A stretch of 7,590 nucleotides of DNA from Opitutaceae bacterium (GTDB lineage Bacteria; Verrucomicrobiota; Verrucomicrobiae; Opitutales; Opitutaceae): NCBI GenBank assembly GCA_031266495.1, contig JAISAX010000235.1, forward strand, positions 1-7,590, read 5' to 3'. The notes beneath the pieces were generated by a model, which saw only the letters and a program-made list of their open reading frames with translations, did no database searches and had not been told where the DNA came from. A program made the translations under genes and the position numbers. Of the stretch, positions 6,842 through 7,590 are shown one piece after another (positions within the stretch are counted from its first letter, which is position 1; each line of letters begins with the position of its first letter).

Positions 6842-7342
6842 ATGAACGACCCTCAGCAACCCTCCCGGCCGCCCCAATACAGCGGGCCTTGCGCAACCGC
6901 ATCCACCGGATTTCCGGAATCTGCCAACCCCAATTTGATCCTTGCCGTAATCGCGGGGTGTGCCGCCGCGTTGATCGGCGCGTTGGTGTGGGCCGGCGTT
7001 GCCTACGCCACCGGATACCGGATTGGCTGGATGGCGGTGGGTATCGGATTTCTGGTTGGTTTCGCCGTGCGTTTCGGACGCGGTGACAGCGAGACCTACA
7101 ACCTGATCGGAGCCGTGTTGGCTTTGCTCGGCTGCATGGCGGGAAATGCGTTCATGGTCGTCGCCTACCTGGCGAACGCGACTGACAGAGGTGTATTCGA
7201 GGTTTTTTCCGAAGTGGGCGTGGGCGGAACGCTCGAGTTGATGAAGCTGACGTTTGTCCCCGTCGATTTGCTGTTCTACGGAATCGCGACCTACGAAGGC
7301 TGGCATTTCGCGACAAGGCCGGAGCCAGGCGAGGACGGCTGA
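6842..7342 (+). CDS. Small four-helix integral membrane protein of unknown function
   Basis: From the ATG at 6842 the product has 166 residues. A Pro/Gln-rich cytoplasmic-looking N-terminus (1-29) is followed by four hydrophobic stretches: about 32-58, 61-78, 86-110 and 132-151. The first two are Ala/Gly-rich and joined by YATGYRIGW, a type of sequence I associate with small uncharacterised membrane proteins of Verrucomicrobiota and Planctomycetota. The loop between helices 3 and 4 (about 111-131) is acidic. There is no signal peptidase site and no catalytic motif. Longer in-frame starts reach back to 6626 but would overlap the divergent SDR gene and have no membrane or domain features, so 6842 is chosen. 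It is not in an operon with a recognised gene, and the palindromic element starts two bases after its stop. No function is proposed. Confidence 0.75.
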   Translation: MNDPQQPSRPPQYSGPCATASTGFPESANPNLILAVIAGCAAALIGALVWAGVAYATGYRIGWMAVGIGFLVGFAVRFGRGDSETYNLIGAVLALLGCMAGNAFMVVAYLANATDRGVFEVFSEVGVGGTLELMKLTFVPVDLLFYGIATYEGWHFATRPEPGEDG

Positions 7343-7343
7343 T

Positions 7344-7589
7344 TCACTGAAGTTACGCGGATCGACGTGGCACAGGCTCTCCAGCCCGTGGACGGATCGG
7401 CCGTAAAGCGCCGCCTCTCAGCTCTCCTTCGTGTCATTCACTGTAAACAACTGTAATTCTCTCACACAAAGGATCTTGCCTGGTGGCAAAGGGCGACGCT
7501 GCGCGTCGTCCACGGGCTGGAAGCCCGTGCCACGTCGGAGCGGGCGAGACGCCCGCGCCACTTCAAGGCAGTCCGCGTAACTTCAGTGA
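7344..7589. repeat. 246-bp palindromic element with 18-bp terminal inverted repeats (copy B)
   Basis: TCACTGAAGTTACGCGGA (7344-7361) is perfectly repeated in inverted orientation at 7572-7589. Inside each end is a facing copy of the dispersed two-hairpin module. The left one (7363-about 7412) is imperfect. The right one (about 7491-7538) has clean hairpins GACGC-TGC-GCGTC (7495-7507) and CACGGGCT-GGA-AGCCCGTG (7511-7529). A further palindromic unit (about 7538-7562) lies only in the right arm. The middle (about 7420-7480) is A/T-richer and noncoding. The structure resembles a MITE or a composite BIME. The right flank is cut by the window end, so a target-site duplication cannot be tested. Confidence 0.85.
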
Positions 7590-7590
7590 T

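Noticed and set aside
5842..7086. 414-codon plus-strand open frame across the SDR gene and the divergent gap
   Set aside because: It runs antisense to a complete SDR with intact TGxxGxxG and YxxxK motifs and continues out of frame into the membrane-protein gene.

Overview
The window is a high-GC chromosomal segment with six complete protein-coding genes, one partial gene cut by the left edge, and several families of palindromic and simple-sequence repeats. The dispersed palindromes built on a CACGGGCT/AGCCCGTG stem, the E. coli/yeast-type threonine synthase, the PocR-AraC plus URO-D pairing and the strong GC-ending codon bias of thrC suggest a Verrucomicrobiota (Opitutaceae-like) genome. That assignment rests on pattern recognition and has not been tested by a search.

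Layout. Positions 1-273 hold the 3' end of an integrase/DDE transposase on the plus strand. Its tail overlaps, tail to tail, the 3' end of ruvB (233-1273, minus), the Holliday-junction branch-migration motor. A roughly 590-base gene-free stretch follows (1274-1866), with a candidate promoter (1540-1570) and a palindromic repeat cluster (1618-1776). Next come a small orphan antitoxin-like gene (1867-2121) and, 33 bases later on the same strand, thrC (2155-3531), the last step of threonine synthesis. A 26-bp hairpin (3563-3619) separates thrC from a convergent AraC-type regulator.

The regulator (3689-4618, minus) has an N-terminal PocR ligand-sensing domain and a C-terminal AraC helix-turn-helix domain. 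It is divergent from a URO-D/MtaA-superfamily gene (4732-5778, plus), so the two probably form a sensor-regulator and target pair. The regulator gene carries a C10 homopolymer in the linker between its two domains and a longer C14/(TC)5/T8 tract over its last codons, which suggests possible phase variation. After the URO-D gene comes a convergent NAD(P)-binding atypical SDR (5800-6726, minus). This in turn is divergent from a small four-helix membrane protein (6842-7342, plus). The window closes with a 246-base element bounded by 18-bp perfect inverted repeats (7344-7589), containing two facing copies of the same palindromic repeat found near 1650.

No known defence island, CRISPR array or RNA gene is visible. 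The most interesting signals are the homopolymer tracts in the PocR-AraC regulator, the structured repeat element with a compensatory base change between copies, and the antitoxin-like gene without a toxin in front of thrC.
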